A stretch of 64,000 nucleotides of DNA from Rhizobium sp. CCGE 510 (GTDB lineage: Bacteria; Pseudomonadota; Alphaproteobacteria; Rhizobiales; Rhizobiaceae): positions 62,001 through 126,000 of the forward strand of contig NZ_AEYF01000044.1 of NCBI RefSeq assembly GCF_000292525.1. Reading direction: 5' to 3'. Shown one piece after another: positions 9,137 through 17,260 of this stretch. The notes beneath the pieces are model-generated. The model ran no database searches, was not told the DNA's origin, and worked only from the letters and a program-made list of their open reading frames with translations. The first letter of the stretch is position 1, and every line of letters starts with the position of its first letter. The translations under genes and the position numbers were made by a program.

Positions 9137-9207
9137 ATTCTCCCTAAATGCCCTTAATTCCTTGGTTTTCCAAGCGTGCCGGATATCGTTTTGGCATTAT
9201 TGGCGAC
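9117..9207 (+). repeat. attL: tRNA-Gln 3' end plus downstream sequence
   Basis: This segment starts in the T arm of the tRNA, includes CCAGGTTCCCCAGCCA, and continues through CCTAAATGCCCTTAATTCC and TGCCGGATATCGTTTT to GGCGAC. Almost every block of it is found again at 20402-20495 in the same orientation. It keeps the tRNA intact, as expected for the left attachment site of a tRNA-targeting element. Confidence 0.8.
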
Positions 9208-9294
9208 CTGATGCCCAGAACTGTAGCCCACAGGTGATGCCCACGCGCGACAAGCGCGGCGGCGTCGCCGGTGGCAGGCAAGGGCAACAATCTC

Positions 9295-9441
9295 ATGGCG
9301 GTCCGCCACGACGTCGAGAACCTTATTCGCCGCGGCAACATCTTCTACTGGCGCGCACGTGCTCCCGCTCCGCGCGGCGACTGCGGGAACGTAAACTTCA
9401 GCCCGAAAGCGGAAATTATTTCCGCTTCAGACCCGTATTGA
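9295..9441 (+). pseudogene. N-terminal stump of a phage-type (tyrosine) integrase
   Basis: An open frame of 48 codons from ATG at 9295 encodes VENLIRRGNIFYWRARAP, which resembles the extreme N-terminus (R-R-G-x-x-Y-Y-W-R-x-R-x-P) of many alphaproteobacterial site-specific integrases. It then stops at TGA 9439-9441; a full integrase has roughly 350-450 residues and the catalytic R-H-R-Y part is missing. It points away from the tRNA, the usual place for an island integrase. The identification rests on a short motif, so confidence is moderate. Confidence 0.55.
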
Positions 9442-9566
9442 CTGATGCCCAAAGCCAGGGCACAAAGGTGGCATTCACGATCGCTCGCGATAGGAAAACA
9501 GAGGGAATTTCAAAACTTTTCTCCTAAGCTATTGAAATCACGTGAGAATCCAAGGTCCCCAGGCAC
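9409..9566 (+). repeat. Left copy of a ~158-bp direct repeat ending in a decayed att core
   Basis: The block starts with the small inverted repeat AGCGGAAATTATTTCCGCT. It contains GCCCAAAGCCAGGGCACAAA and ends with GAGAATCCAAGGTCCCCAGG, a degenerate version of the tRNA-Gln 3' end. It matches 20267-20423 over its whole length with scattered differences. It probably marks the end of one integrated unit and the start of the next. Confidence 0.75.
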
Positions 9567-9708
9567 TTTATTTTATGGCGCTGAGATAACTCGAACTTTC
9601 TGGCACATGACACACTGAAAATGTCATAATTTTACAGTTAGTTAGCGGCAGAAAGAGACGCGCCGTTCTGAGCTCCCTCATCGTCTAAAACGCCATTTGT
9701 CGGCGTGC

Positions 9709-9734
9709 GAAAACGGGCTGGGGACCCCGTTTTG
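9709..9734 (-). terminator. Probable bidirectional terminator after the flavin reductase gene
   Basis: AAAACGGG (9710-9717) pairs with CCCGTTTT (9726-9733) around a short loop, giving a GC stem flanked by A and T runs on both strands. It lies 32 bases beyond the stop codon of the flavin reductase-like gene, the last gene of the leftward operon. Confidence 0.7.
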
Positions 9735-9765
9735 AAATCTAGGGACGACCTTGTTTCACCGTGGC

Positions 9766-10428
9766 TTATTCTGCAGCCACTTCCCGGCTTTCCCACTCCT
9801 GCGGCGTCAGCGTCTTGATATCGAACTGGTCGCGCGTCCTGCTATAGGTATGGCCACCCATTCGACCGACAGCGTCCATCATCTGCTGGTCGATATGCAG
9901 GTTCGACGCATTGACCGCGTCGCTGCGGACGAAAACGCCCACGACCTCGCCGAGGATGATCTCGCGTGCCGGTCCGACCTGCAGCGTCGTGTGGCGACGG
10001 CATTCCAAGGCTGCCGGGGCTGCAAGGATTCGCGGACTGCGGACCATCTGTCCGGGCACGGTTGCGAGGCCCGCCTCCTCCATCTCGTTCACCTCAGGGC
10101 CGAACTTGATGGCGCAGATCTCCATCTGGTCGACCAGCGCGCTGTCGCAGATGTGGACGGTGAACTCGCCAGTCTCTCGGATGTTGCGGGCGGTATCCTT
10201 GAAGCGCATGTCCGAATAGTTTTCGACGCCGATCGCGACGATGGCCGGATCGTGGGTCAGGACATTGAAGAAGCTGAAGGGGCCGGCGTTCGGCTTGCCG
10301 TCCTTGTCGACCGTCGTCACCAAGGCAATAGGGCGAGGAATCACCGTACCGATCAGGATCTTGTAGCGCTCGCGCTCGGTCAGCTTCGCGAAGTCGAAAT
10401 GGGTGTGGCCAAGGGTCGTATCGGTCAT
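9766..10428 (-). CDS. Flavin reductase-like FMN-binding protein (DIM6/NTAB type)
   Basis: The 220-residue product has the flavin-reductase split-barrel arrangement: IPRPIALVTTVDKDG (about 30-44), the FMN-phosphate region NAGPFSFFNVLTHDP (about 47-61), and VHICDSALVDQM further on. Members reduce FMN/FAD with NAD(P)H for a partner oxygenase, or act as flavoproteins themselves. No monooxygenase gene is visible in the cluster, so the partner is unknown. It follows the M24 gene by one base, so it is the distal gene of a leftward operon with the ABC transporter at 11889-15749. Confidence 0.85.
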   Translation of the reverse strand: MTDTTLGHTHFDFAKLTERERYKILIGTVIPRPIALVTTVDKDGKPNAGPFSFFNVLTHDPAIVAIGVENYSDMRFKDTARNIRETGEFTVHICDSALVDQMEICAIKFGPEVNEMEEAGLATVPGQMVRSPRILAAPAALECRRHTTLQVGPAREIILGEVVGVFVRSDAVNASNLHIDQQMMDAVGRMGGHTYSRTRDQFDIKTLTPQEWESREVAAE

Positions 10429-10429
10429 G

Positions 10430-11854
10430 TCAGGCCTCGACTGCTATGCGGTGGGTTTCAAGCGAGGTGTGGCGGGAGAGATTTTCGAAGCCATCCTTGG
10501 TGACGACGTACATGTCGCCGACATTGCAGCCGGCCGACAGCGGCTCCAGCCACTGCGTATGCAGCACGAAGACCATGCCCTCCTCCATCCGGTCGTAATT
10601 GTGCGACGAGATGTTGAAGCTGTTCTGGCCGCCGGCCATGCCGACGGAATGACCGAGATTGGGGTTATGCGGCCCGTGCGTCGCCGGATAGACGTGCATC
10701 AGCTTGCGGCCCTGCGCCTCCCAGTCAATGTTCTTGACATACTGTCGTGGGATCAGGCGCGCGCTGCCATCGTCCATCGGCGCCCAGTTGTATGGCATGG
10801 TGCGCGCGTCGGGAGACGTCAGAATGCCGCGCTCGATCATCGGTTCGAAGGCGGCATTGTTGACATCCCGCATCAGAGCACCCGGTCGGATCAGCTTTTC
10901 GGCGCGCTTGACGCCCTCGGCGCAGGCCTCGAGCACCTCCTCCTGCCGCCTGGTGATGTCGCCGATTGCGATCATGCGGGCGGTTTGGGCGGTGTAACCG
11001 CGATAGGTGACGTTCGAGACATAGAGGTTGATCAGGTCGCCCGGCCGGACGACGTGACCATAGGGCTTGCCGCAATGGGTGCCGAACTCGTTGATGCCGA
11101 TCTGGTAGCCGTCTCCGGTCTCGCCGCCATAGGAAAGCTGGGCCTGCGTGAAGGCGGCGTAAATCTCATGGTCGGTGACACCGAGTCTGGCGACATGATA
11201 GGCCGCTTGCGTGGCGATGCTGATCAACTGGGCTGCGGCGCGAAACATCGTGATCTCGCGCGGCGAACGGACCTTCTGCATCCGGTCGAGAATGGCATTG
11301 TCGGCGACGGACTTGACCTTCGGCATGAGTTCGTCGAGGGCTGCCCAGAAGGTGAGCGAGGTGCGGTCACCGATCCGACCGATCTGGGCCCTCGACAGGC
11401 CCATGCCACCAAGAAGCTCGGCGCACTTCTCGGCGGTCTTGACGACGCTGTCGCCGGGACGGTCGGCATATTCACGGCCGATCGGTCCGATCTGCCAGAT
11501 ATCCTCGACCAGTACTGGCTCTCCGCCCGGCGGCAGTAGCACCGACTGGGTAAAGAAGGAGAGTAGCGTCAGAGGCTTGTCGCTGTCAGTCGGGATGATG
11601 AGAACGCCCTCGCGCATCCAATCGCAGATGTACCGCAGATAGTGATTGGAGGCGTGGAACCAGCCGACGCTGCCGGTGTGGACGATCAGCGCATCGTGCC
11701 CGGCTTCCACGGCCTGGCGGCGGATGCGGCGCAGGCGATCCTCAAATTCCTCGACCGGCAGGGGCAGCGGCGCGTCAAAATCGAAGTCCGGCTGAAAATC
11801 GGCGAGCCGCGATCCGACGCGATAGGAGCCAGACTTGGTTGCGCTACGGGTCAT
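10430..11854 (-). CDS. Creatinase-like M24 (pita-bread fold) hydrolase, probably metal-independent
   Basis: The 474-residue product has an N-terminal creatinase-type domain (about 38-190) and a C-terminal M24 domain (about 195-470). In metal-dependent M24 peptidases five Asp/Glu/His residues bind two metals. Here the equivalent positions appear as Tyr278, Gln290, His402, His432 and Gly446, so only the histidine remains. Creatinase itself lacks metals and cleaves a C-N bond, so a small-molecule amidinohydrolase or amidase is more likely than a peptidase; ectoine-hydrolase-like enzymes are a further alternative. It lies between the flavin reductase and the ABC transporter. Confidence 0.75.
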   Translation of the reverse strand: MTRSATKSGSYRVGSRLADFQPDFDFDAPLPLPVEEFEDRLRRIRRQAVEAGHDALIVHTGSVGWFHASNHYLRYICDWMREGVLIIPTDSDKPLTLLSFFTQSVLLPPGGEPVLVEDIWQIGPIGREYADRPGDSVVKTAEKCAELLGGMGLSRAQIGRIGDRTSLTFWAALDELMPKVKSVADNAILDRMQKVRSPREITMFRAAAQLISIATQAAYHVARLGVTDHEIYAAFTQAQLSYGGETGDGYQIGINEFGTHCGKPYGHVVRPGDLINLYVSNVTYRGYTAQTARMIAIGDITRRQEEVLEACAEGVKRAEKLIRPGALMRDVNNAAFEPMIERGILTSPDARTMPYNWAPMDDGSARLIPRQYVKNIDWEAQGRKLMHVYPATHGPHNPNLGHSVGMAGGQNSFNISSHNYDRMEEGMVFVLHTQWLEPLSAGCNVGDMYVVTKDGFENLSRHTSLETHRIAVEA

Positions 11855-11888
11855 GGGTGTTTCCTTCCAGATTATTTTTGGAGTTTGA

Positions 11889-12722
11889 TCAGGCTTGCCG
11901 CGGCGCGAGAACGCGCCTTGCGACGAGCATGACGATCAGGGTGAGGCCGATGAGGATGCCCGAGATCGCGGCGACTCGAACGTCGAGAGATTCCTCGATC
12001 AGTGCAAACATCCGGAGCGGGAGAACTGTCGTTTCGGCATCGGCGAGGAAGAGCGAGATCGAGACATTGTCCAACGACTGGATGAAGACGAGAAAGGCGC
12101 CGGCGAGAATGCCCGGCATCAGCAGCGGTAGCGTGACCCGGCGGAGCGTGGTGAACCAGGATGCACCCATGACGGTCGATGCCTCGGCGAGCGAAGGGTT
12201 GAGGCCTTGCGCGACGACTGAGGCGGCGCGGTACATCAGCGGTCCGAAGACGACGATATGGCCAGCCACGGTCAGCCAGAGCGACGGCTGGAAGCCGATG
12301 AAATTGGCGACGATCAACGCTGCCAGACCGTAGACGAGGCTTGGCAGCACCAGCGGCGACAGCAGCAGCGGCTCGATGGCGCCGACCGTGCCCTTGCGCA
12401 TCCGGCTCATGCCGATGGTAGCCGGCACGGCAAAGAGCAGCGACCCCAGCACGGCAAGGCCCGCGATCTTCAGCGAGTTGAAGGCGGCCGCATGTTCCGT
12501 CGCCGAACGGACGGGATCGAGCAGTGCCTCGTACCAGCGAAGCGAGAAGCCCTCCGGCGGGTATTTGAGCGTCTGGCCCGAAGTGAAGGACATCGTCAGG
12601 GCAATGACGATCGGCGCCACGAGATAGATTACCGCGAAGGTGCCGAAACCAAAGACGAAGAGCTTGTAAAGCAGACCGGGAATGGGGTTTTCGCCCCTTC
12701 GCTTAACCTTGGGATCAGCCAT
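11889..12722 (-). CDS. ABC transporter permease, polyamine/iron type (PotC-like)
   Basis: The 277-residue product has about six transmembrane helices and the ABC-permease cytoplasmic loop EASTVMGASWFTTLRRVTLP (about residues 170-190), where the ATPase docks. The start is ATG at 12722, with AGGAGG upstream; it overlaps the end of the preceding permease gene by 8 bases, so the two are translationally coupled. It should pair with that permease to form the channel of the importer. Confidence 0.9.
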   Translation of the reverse strand: MADPKVKRRGENPIPGLLYKLFVFGFGTFAVIYLVAPIVIALTMSFTSGQTLKYPPEGFSLRWYEALLDPVRSATEHAAAFNSLKIAGLAVLGSLLFAVPATIGMSRMRKGTVGAIEPLLLSPLVLPSLVYGLAALIVANFIGFQPSLWLTVAGHIVVFGPLMYRAASVVAQGLNPSLAEASTVMGASWFTTLRRVTLPLLMPGILAGAFLVFIQSLDNVSISLFLADAETTVLPLRMFALIEESLDVRVAAISGILIGLTLIVMLVARRVLAPRQA

Positions 12723-13542
12723 GGCCGACAAGCCTCCTGTGACGGGAAATCATGGTCATTGCGACAAGCAGGCACCCGGTGGAGAGCAACAGCACGACGG
12801 CGATTGCAGAAGCCAGCGGCCAGTCGAAGAGCGTGCCGACCTCGCGGTAGATCAATTGCGGAACGTAGACATTTCGCGCCCCGCCGATGACGGCCTGTGT
12901 GACGAAGGAACTGCTGGTGCTGGCAAAGACCAGGATCCAGCCGGCCAGCAGACCCGGCAGCATCAGCGGGATGAGCACGGTCACGAAGATGCGCCATGGA
13001 CCGGCGCCCGAAACCTGCGCCGCCTCGGTATATTGAACCGGCGTGCGCGACAGAATGGCGACGAGCGGCAAGATGATCAATGGCAGGTCGATCTGGCACA
13101 TGGCCATGACGAGGCCGAGTTCGGTGAACATCAGGGTCATCGGCCGGCCGATTAGCCCGAGCCCAAGCAGCGCCTCGCTGATCGGCCCCTGCCGCCCGAG
13201 AATGACGATCCAGGCGAAGGTCCGCACCACATTGCTGGTCAGCATCGGGACGAGCGTCAGGAAGATGATGACCTGGCGCGCCGTCCTGCCGCTGTGCCAG
13301 TAGAGAAGCGCGATCGGGATGCCGAGCAGCGTCGTGGCGGCAACGGTCAACAGACCGAGCCGTGCCGTGTTGAGGAGGACGCGAAAATTGAACGCGTCCC
13401 CGAAGAACCTGATGTAGTTGGCCAGCGTGGCCCCATCAGGCCCAGTGAAGCTGAAACCGACGAGAACGGCGAGCGGCGTCGCAAAGAACGCCACTGAAAG
13501 CAAAAGCATCGGGATAACGTATGGAAAACCGCCCGCCTTCAT
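12715..13542 (-). CDS. ABC transporter permease, polyamine/iron type (PotB-like)
   Basis: The 275-residue product begins with a hydrophobic helix (YVIPMLLLSVAFFATPLAVL) and has about six helices. The EAA-type loop TEAAQVSGAGPWRIFVTVLIP sits near residue 175. PotB-type subunits form a heterodimeric channel with PotC-type subunits. The start at 13542 has GAGGAG 6 bases upstream and lies 10 bases after the binding-protein stop. This is the second structural gene of the transporter. Confidence 0.9.
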   Translation of the reverse strand: MKAGGFPYVIPMLLLSVAFFATPLAVLVGFSFTGPDGATLANYIRFFGDAFNFRVLLNTARLGLLTVAATTLLGIPIALLYWHSGRTARQVIIFLTLVPMLTSNVVRTFAWIVILGRQGPISEALLGLGLIGRPMTLMFTELGLVMAMCQIDLPLIILPLVAILSRTPVQYTEAAQVSGAGPWRIFVTVLIPLMLPGLLAGWILVFASTSSSFVTQAVIGGARNVYVPQLIYREVGTLFDWPLASAIAVVLLLSTGCLLVAMTMISRHRRLVGHG

Positions 13543-13552
13543 CGTGCTCTCC

Positions 13553-14596
13553 TCAGCCTGCGACGAGGGCGTCGAACTGGCGGATCCAGGCGGCGCGGCT
13601 CTTGTTGATGGCGACCCAGTCTGGATAGACCATGTTCTTGAGCTGCTCGCGCGTCACATAGGCTTCGATCTCAGGGGTGAGCGCGACGTCCTTGTTGGTC
13701 GGGAACATCTCGGTCGGCGGCAGTTTCAGCTTGTCCTGGGCAGCCTTGGAGATGGCGGCGTCCATATAGGCGTAGGCCGCGTCGAGGTTCTTTGCGCCCT
13801 TGGTGAGGTGGATGTTGACAGGCGCTGCCGGCGCGCCGGTTTCCGGGGCGACATACTCAGCCTTCAGACCCATCGACTTCAGGCGGGCGACATTGCCGGT
13901 CGAGCACATGAAGACCGCGATCTCGCCCTGCTGGAACAGCGTCATCTGATGGTTGGTGCTGTCGACCACGCCCTTCAACTGTTCCGGATGCTCCTTGAAC
14001 ACCTTGAAGACCGCGTCCATGTCATCAGGGCCGGAGCCGAAGATCTTTGCCATCTCCGTATAGGCCATGACGGCGGTGTTGGAGCCGAAACCGGTCCAGG
14101 ATACGAGGCCGCTATAGGCCGGGTTCTCGAACAGGTCGCGATAGCCCTTCGGACGCGGCACGAGGTCGGGGTTGTACGCGATGCCGTTGACCTCGATCGT
14201 CACCGTCGGGCCGTATTCACCCTGGAAGGCCGGATCGAGCATGCCCCAGTTCTTCAGGCGGCTCGGATCGATCTTCTGGATGATGTCGTTTTCGATGGCG
14301 ACGGCCATCTGGCCCGGCGACATCAGCAGCGTGTCGTAAGGCGGGTTGCCGGGGCTTGCCATGACCTTGGCAAGCTGGTCCTGCGCCATGGAGGGGGCAA
14401 TCGTCAGGCCGTAGCCGGCTTCCTTGACGAGCGGGGCCAGAACGCTGCGATAGCCGTCTTCCCAGTTGCCCGGAAAGGTCGCGGCGATCGCGGTTTCGCC
14501 TGCTGCCGCACGGGCAGCGAAGGGTACTGCGGAGGCTGCGGCGACGCCGGCAGCGAGAAGGCCGAAATGGCGGCGGGTCATTTTGAAGTCGTTCAT
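13553..14596 (-). CDS. ABC transporter periplasmic binding protein (PotD-like)
   Basis: The 347-residue product starts with a Tat-type signal (MTRRHFGLLAAGVAAAS), so it should be exported folded. The mature part has the class of fold used for spermidine/putrescine, Fe3+ and related solutes, with SWTGFGSNTAVMAYTEMAKIF in the hinge region and repeated references to a central cleft (QGEIAVFMCSTGNVARL). ATG at 14596 was chosen because AGAGGTGA precedes it. The solute cannot be told from sequence; context with an M24 hydrolase suggests an amine- or amide-bearing compound. Confidence 0.87.
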   Translation of the reverse strand: MNDFKMTRRHFGLLAAGVAAASAVPFAARAAAGETAIAATFPGNWEDGYRSVLAPLVKEAGYGLTIAPSMAQDQLAKVMASPGNPPYDTLLMSPGQMAVAIENDIIQKIDPSRLKNWGMLDPAFQGEYGPTVTIEVNGIAYNPDLVPRPKGYRDLFENPAYSGLVSWTGFGSNTAVMAYTEMAKIFGSGPDDMDAVFKVFKEHPEQLKGVVDSTNHQMTLFQQGEIAVFMCSTGNVARLKSMGLKAEYVAPETGAPAAPVNIHLTKGAKNLDAAYAYMDAAISKAAQDKLKLPPTEMFPTNKDVALTPEIEAYVTREQLKNMVYPDWVAINKSRAAWIRQFDALVAG

Positions 14597-14636
14597 GCTG
14601 TCACCTCTGTTGGTTATTGTTCGTGGGGGCATTCAT

Positions 14637-15749
14637 TCACTGGATGCTTTCCGGTTCAGCCGGAAATACGTGACACCTGCGGGTGTCGATCTCTGCAAAA
14701 AGCTCGGCTCCGATGGCGGGAATGGCGGTTGCGGGACCACGGACCTCGGAGGCGCGCAGGCCGGTGTCATCTGCAAGGACGAGATCATGGATCAGCGTCG
14801 GGCCGAGCGGCACGGACACGGTGATCCGCGCGGCAAGCGCGTTCACGCCCGGCTGCGTCATCAGCCGAACCTCTTCGGGCCGGAAGGTGATCGTCACGTC
14901 GGAGCCTGTCGTAAAGTTCAGACGGCGCGGCAGGATAAGGCTCTCACCGCTCTTTAGGGCAATGACCGTGTCGTCTTCGCCGAGCGTTTCAACGGTTCCG
15001 TGCAGAACATTGGTCTGGCCGATGAAGGTGTTGACGAACAGGGTCTTCGGCCGGTCATAGACCGCCATCGGCGTGTCGATCTGCTCGACATTGCCCTTGT
15101 TCATCAGCACCAGCCGGCTCGCGAGGCTCTGTGCCTCTTCCTGATCATGGGTGACGATCAGAGTGGTGATACCCAGCGTCTTCTGAAGGTGAAGCAGTTC
15201 GACCTGCAGGTCGAAGCGCAGCGCCCGGTCGAGAGCGCCGAAGGGTTCGTCGAGAAGCAGCAGCGACGGACGGCCGGCGATGGCGCGGGCGACCGCCACA
15301 CGCTGCTGCTGGCCGCCGGAGAGCTCGCGCGGCAGGCGATTGCCATAGCCATCAAGACGGACAAGCGAGAGCATTTCGGCGACACGCGCGTTTCGCTCCG
15401 AGCGCGGGACCTTCTGGCAGGCCAGCGGATATGCGATGTTTTCCGCGACGGTCAGGTGCGGGAAGAGCGCGTAATTCTGGAAGACCATGCCGATGCCGCG
15501 CGCGCGGGCGGACACGTTGGCGAGGTCGTCGTCGCCGAGCACGATCCTGCCTGCCTTCGGTTGGATGAGGCCGGCGATGGCCCTGAGCACCGTCGACTTA
15601 CCACAGCCGCTGGGCCCGAGTAGCGCGACGATCTCGCCGGCGTCTACATCGAAGGAAATGTCACTCACAGCATTCTGGCCGCCATAGCTATGAGTGACGC
15701 CCCGGACACTGAGCCGCTTACGATCGGTAGTCTCTGCGATGTCCAGCAT
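14637..15749 (-). CDS. ABC transporter ATP-binding protein (PotA-like)
   Basis: The 370-residue product has Walker A GPSGCGKST, the signature LSGGQQQRVAVARA, Walker B LLLLDEPFGALD and the switch histidine in VTHDQEEA. A C-terminal TOBE domain (about 280-365) is typical of the polyamine/sugar/iron importers. ATG at 15749, preceded by AGGGAAG, is preferred over an upstream start lacking a site. It is the first gene of the leftward operon and reads out of the regulatory region 15750-16325. Confidence 0.93.
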   Translation of the reverse strand: MLDIAETTDRKRLSVRGVTHSYGGQNAVSDISFDVDAGEIVALLGPSGCGKSTVLRAIAGLIQPKAGRIVLGDDDLANVSARARGIGMVFQNYALFPHLTVAENIAYPLACQKVPRSERNARVAEMLSLVRLDGYGNRLPRELSGGQQQRVAVARAIAGRPSLLLLDEPFGALDRALRFDLQVELLHLQKTLGITTLIVTHDQEEAQSLASRLVLMNKGNVEQIDTPMAVYDRPKTLFVNTFIGQTNVLHGTVETLGEDDTVIALKSGESLILPRRLNFTTGSDVTITFRPEEVRLMTQPGVNALAARITVSVPLGPTLIHDLVLADDTGLRASEVRGPATAIPAIGAELFAEIDTRRCHVFPAEPESIQ

Positions 15750-15900
15750 GTAGCTTCCCTGATCTTGCGTGGTGGCAGTGATCGCTCCGACGCCGGAGCA
15801 TGTTTGTGAAAAGGAAACTGCAAGGGCCGTGCCAGATTCGAGACTCGGCGAATGATAGAAGTTCAAGTGCCTGATTAAAGATAGATTTTTATGATTTATA

Positions 15901-15914
15901 AAGTTTCGAAACTT
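15901..15914. promoter_or_regulatory. Palindromic operator candidate, left copy
   Basis: AAGTTTCGAAACTT is a perfect 14-bp palindrome, 152 bases upstream of the leftward ATPase gene. It shares TTTCGAAA with the copy at 16154. It may bind the island's own GntR-type regulator; this is inference from position. Confidence 0.5.
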
Positions 15915-16153
15915 TCTTATTAATTATTTCCGCCAGTTATTACGGATTTTAACTTGTCTAAAGTTTTGTCAATTAGGTGCGATGTCGTGCAGAATTCTGC
16001 TCATTTATCGACCGGGTAACTGGCTCGTCCGGCAGGAAACAAGCCATCTCGCCAAGTGCCCGCCGTCATGCGAGCGTAAGGATTATAGGGAGAGGTGCGG
16101 TTTTGGGCGGTTTTCGCTTATAAAACCGACGTGAGGATAACTTTTAATCAGTT

Positions 16154-16167
16154 ATATTTCGAAATAT
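16154..16167. promoter_or_regulatory. Palindromic operator candidate, right copy
   Basis: ATATTTCGAAATAT is a perfect 14-bp palindrome, 172 bases upstream of the rightward binding-protein gene. It has the same core as the copy at 15901, which is about 250 bases away, a spacing that would allow looping. Confidence 0.5.
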
Positions 16168-16325
16168 TATGCGAAATAATTTGCGAAACTTTATTCGGAA
16201 AAGATCTTTTTCAATTTATTCGATAAGTTTCAATCGTTTGGTGCCGTTGAAATGGAACTGGCATGGTGATTGCTTGGGTATTCCCTGAAAGTCCACGCAC
16301 AGCAAAAATCGAAAAAGGGGATCCC

Positions 16326-17255
16326 ATGAAAAACGTGCAGACAGTTCTGAAGACCGGCATCGCCACCGCACTCGTCACCCTCATGTCACTCTCAGCCCAT
16401 GCAGCGGAGAGCGCGGCCGAGAAGATGGAAGTAGCTGAGGTCGGCAAGCTCCCAGGCGTGGTCCTGACCCAGAAGCTGGCAGATGGCCTTCCTGCTTCCA
16501 TCAAGACAGCAGGCGTGCTGAAGGTGGCAACCGACCTGACCCCTCCGATCAGCTTCCATGACGATGACGGCAAGCTTGTCGGCATCGACGCGGATATCGC
16601 CGCGGCGCTTGGCGTCATACTCGGCGTCAACGTGCATATGACAGATGTCGGCGCCGGCGCCGCCATCGTCCCCGCCATTCTGTCCAAGCGCTTCGACATG
16701 ACGATCTCAGGCATCAACGACGATGTCGAACTGGAAAAGCAGGTCGATGTCATCGACTACATGTACGACGCCACGACGATCATGACGATCAAGGACAACC
16801 CTCTCTCCATCAAAAGCATGGAAGACCTCTGCGGCAAGAAGGTCGCCGTGCCCGTCGGTACCTTCCAGGGCAAGATGGTCGAGTCCGCTTCCGCCAAGTG
16901 CAAGACGCCGATCGACATCATGGCGATCCCGAAGATGCCCGACGTGCTGCAGGCGGTGCGCACCGGTCGCGCCGACGCCACCGTCAACGGCTATGCGACC
17001 AGCGTCTATACGACCGAACACCAGACAGGTAACGGCAAGGGCCTGCAGGCGCTTCCCGACATCCGTCTCGCCGTCGGTTATCTCGGCATGCTGACGACAA
17101 AGGACAATCCGGAGCTCCGCGACACCGTCGTCGCCGCGCTACAGCAGATGGTCGACAGCGGCGCATACGAGACGATCATGAAGAAGTGGAGCCTCGGCCC
17201 GCTCGCCGTCAAGACCGTCAAGGTCAACGACGCCGCCAGCATGCCCGCAGAGTGA
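16326..17255 (+). CDS. Amino-acid-type ABC transporter substrate-binding protein
   Basis: The 309-residue product has a Sec signal peptide (MKNVQTVLKTGIATALVTLMSLSAHAA cut in two here: a basic start, then a hydrophobic core ending in A-H-A). The mature part has the family-3 binding-protein pattern, with LKVATDLTPPISFHDDDG, LVGIDADIAAAL and KKVAVPVGTFQGKMV. Such proteins bind polar amino acids, opines or related compounds. ATG at 16326 has AAGGGG 7 bases upstream. It begins the rightward operon with a permease, an isomerase and the GntR gene. Confidence 0.9.
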   Translation: MKNVQTVLKTGIATALVTLMSLSAHAAESAAEKMEVAEVGKLPGVVLTQKLADGLPASIKTAGVLKVATDLTPPISFHDDDGKLVGIDADIAAALGVILGVNVHMTDVGAGAAIVPAILSKRFDMTISGINDDVELEKQVDVIDYMYDATTIMTIKDNPLSIKSMEDLCGKKVAVPVGTFQGKMVESASAKCKTPIDIMAIPKMPDVLQAVRTGRADATVNGYATSVYTTEHQTGNGKGLQALPDIRLAVGYLGMLTTKDNPELRDTVVAALQQMVDSGAYETIMKKWSLGPLAVKTVKVNDAASMPAE

Positions 17256-17260
17256 AGCTC

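Larger units (their letters stand above)
15750..16325. promoter_or_regulatory. Divergent regulatory region between the two island operons
   Basis: These 576 bases contain no gene and are markedly AT-rich compared with the flanking coding DNA, especially at 15880-15975 and 16130-16240. They must hold the promoters for both operons. Two 14-bp palindromes with the common core TTTCGAAA lie about 150-170 bases before each start codon, and looser TTTCG half-sites (GCGAAA) occur at about 16170-16190. Confidence 0.6.

Noticed and set aside
9162..9527. 121-codon plus-strand frame beside tRNA-Gln
   Set aside because: It runs through the att repeat and the integrase stump in a different frame; the 9295-9441 frame explains the region better.
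10403..14824. Several plus-strand frames of 200-470 codons
   Set aside because: They mirror the M24, permease and binding-protein genes on the minus strand, which carry clear motifs.
15930..15990. TTGTC...GTCAA-like motif as the GntR operator
   Set aside because: The halves (TTGTC and GTCAA) are not inverted repeats of each other; the two TTTCGAAA palindromes are stronger candidates.
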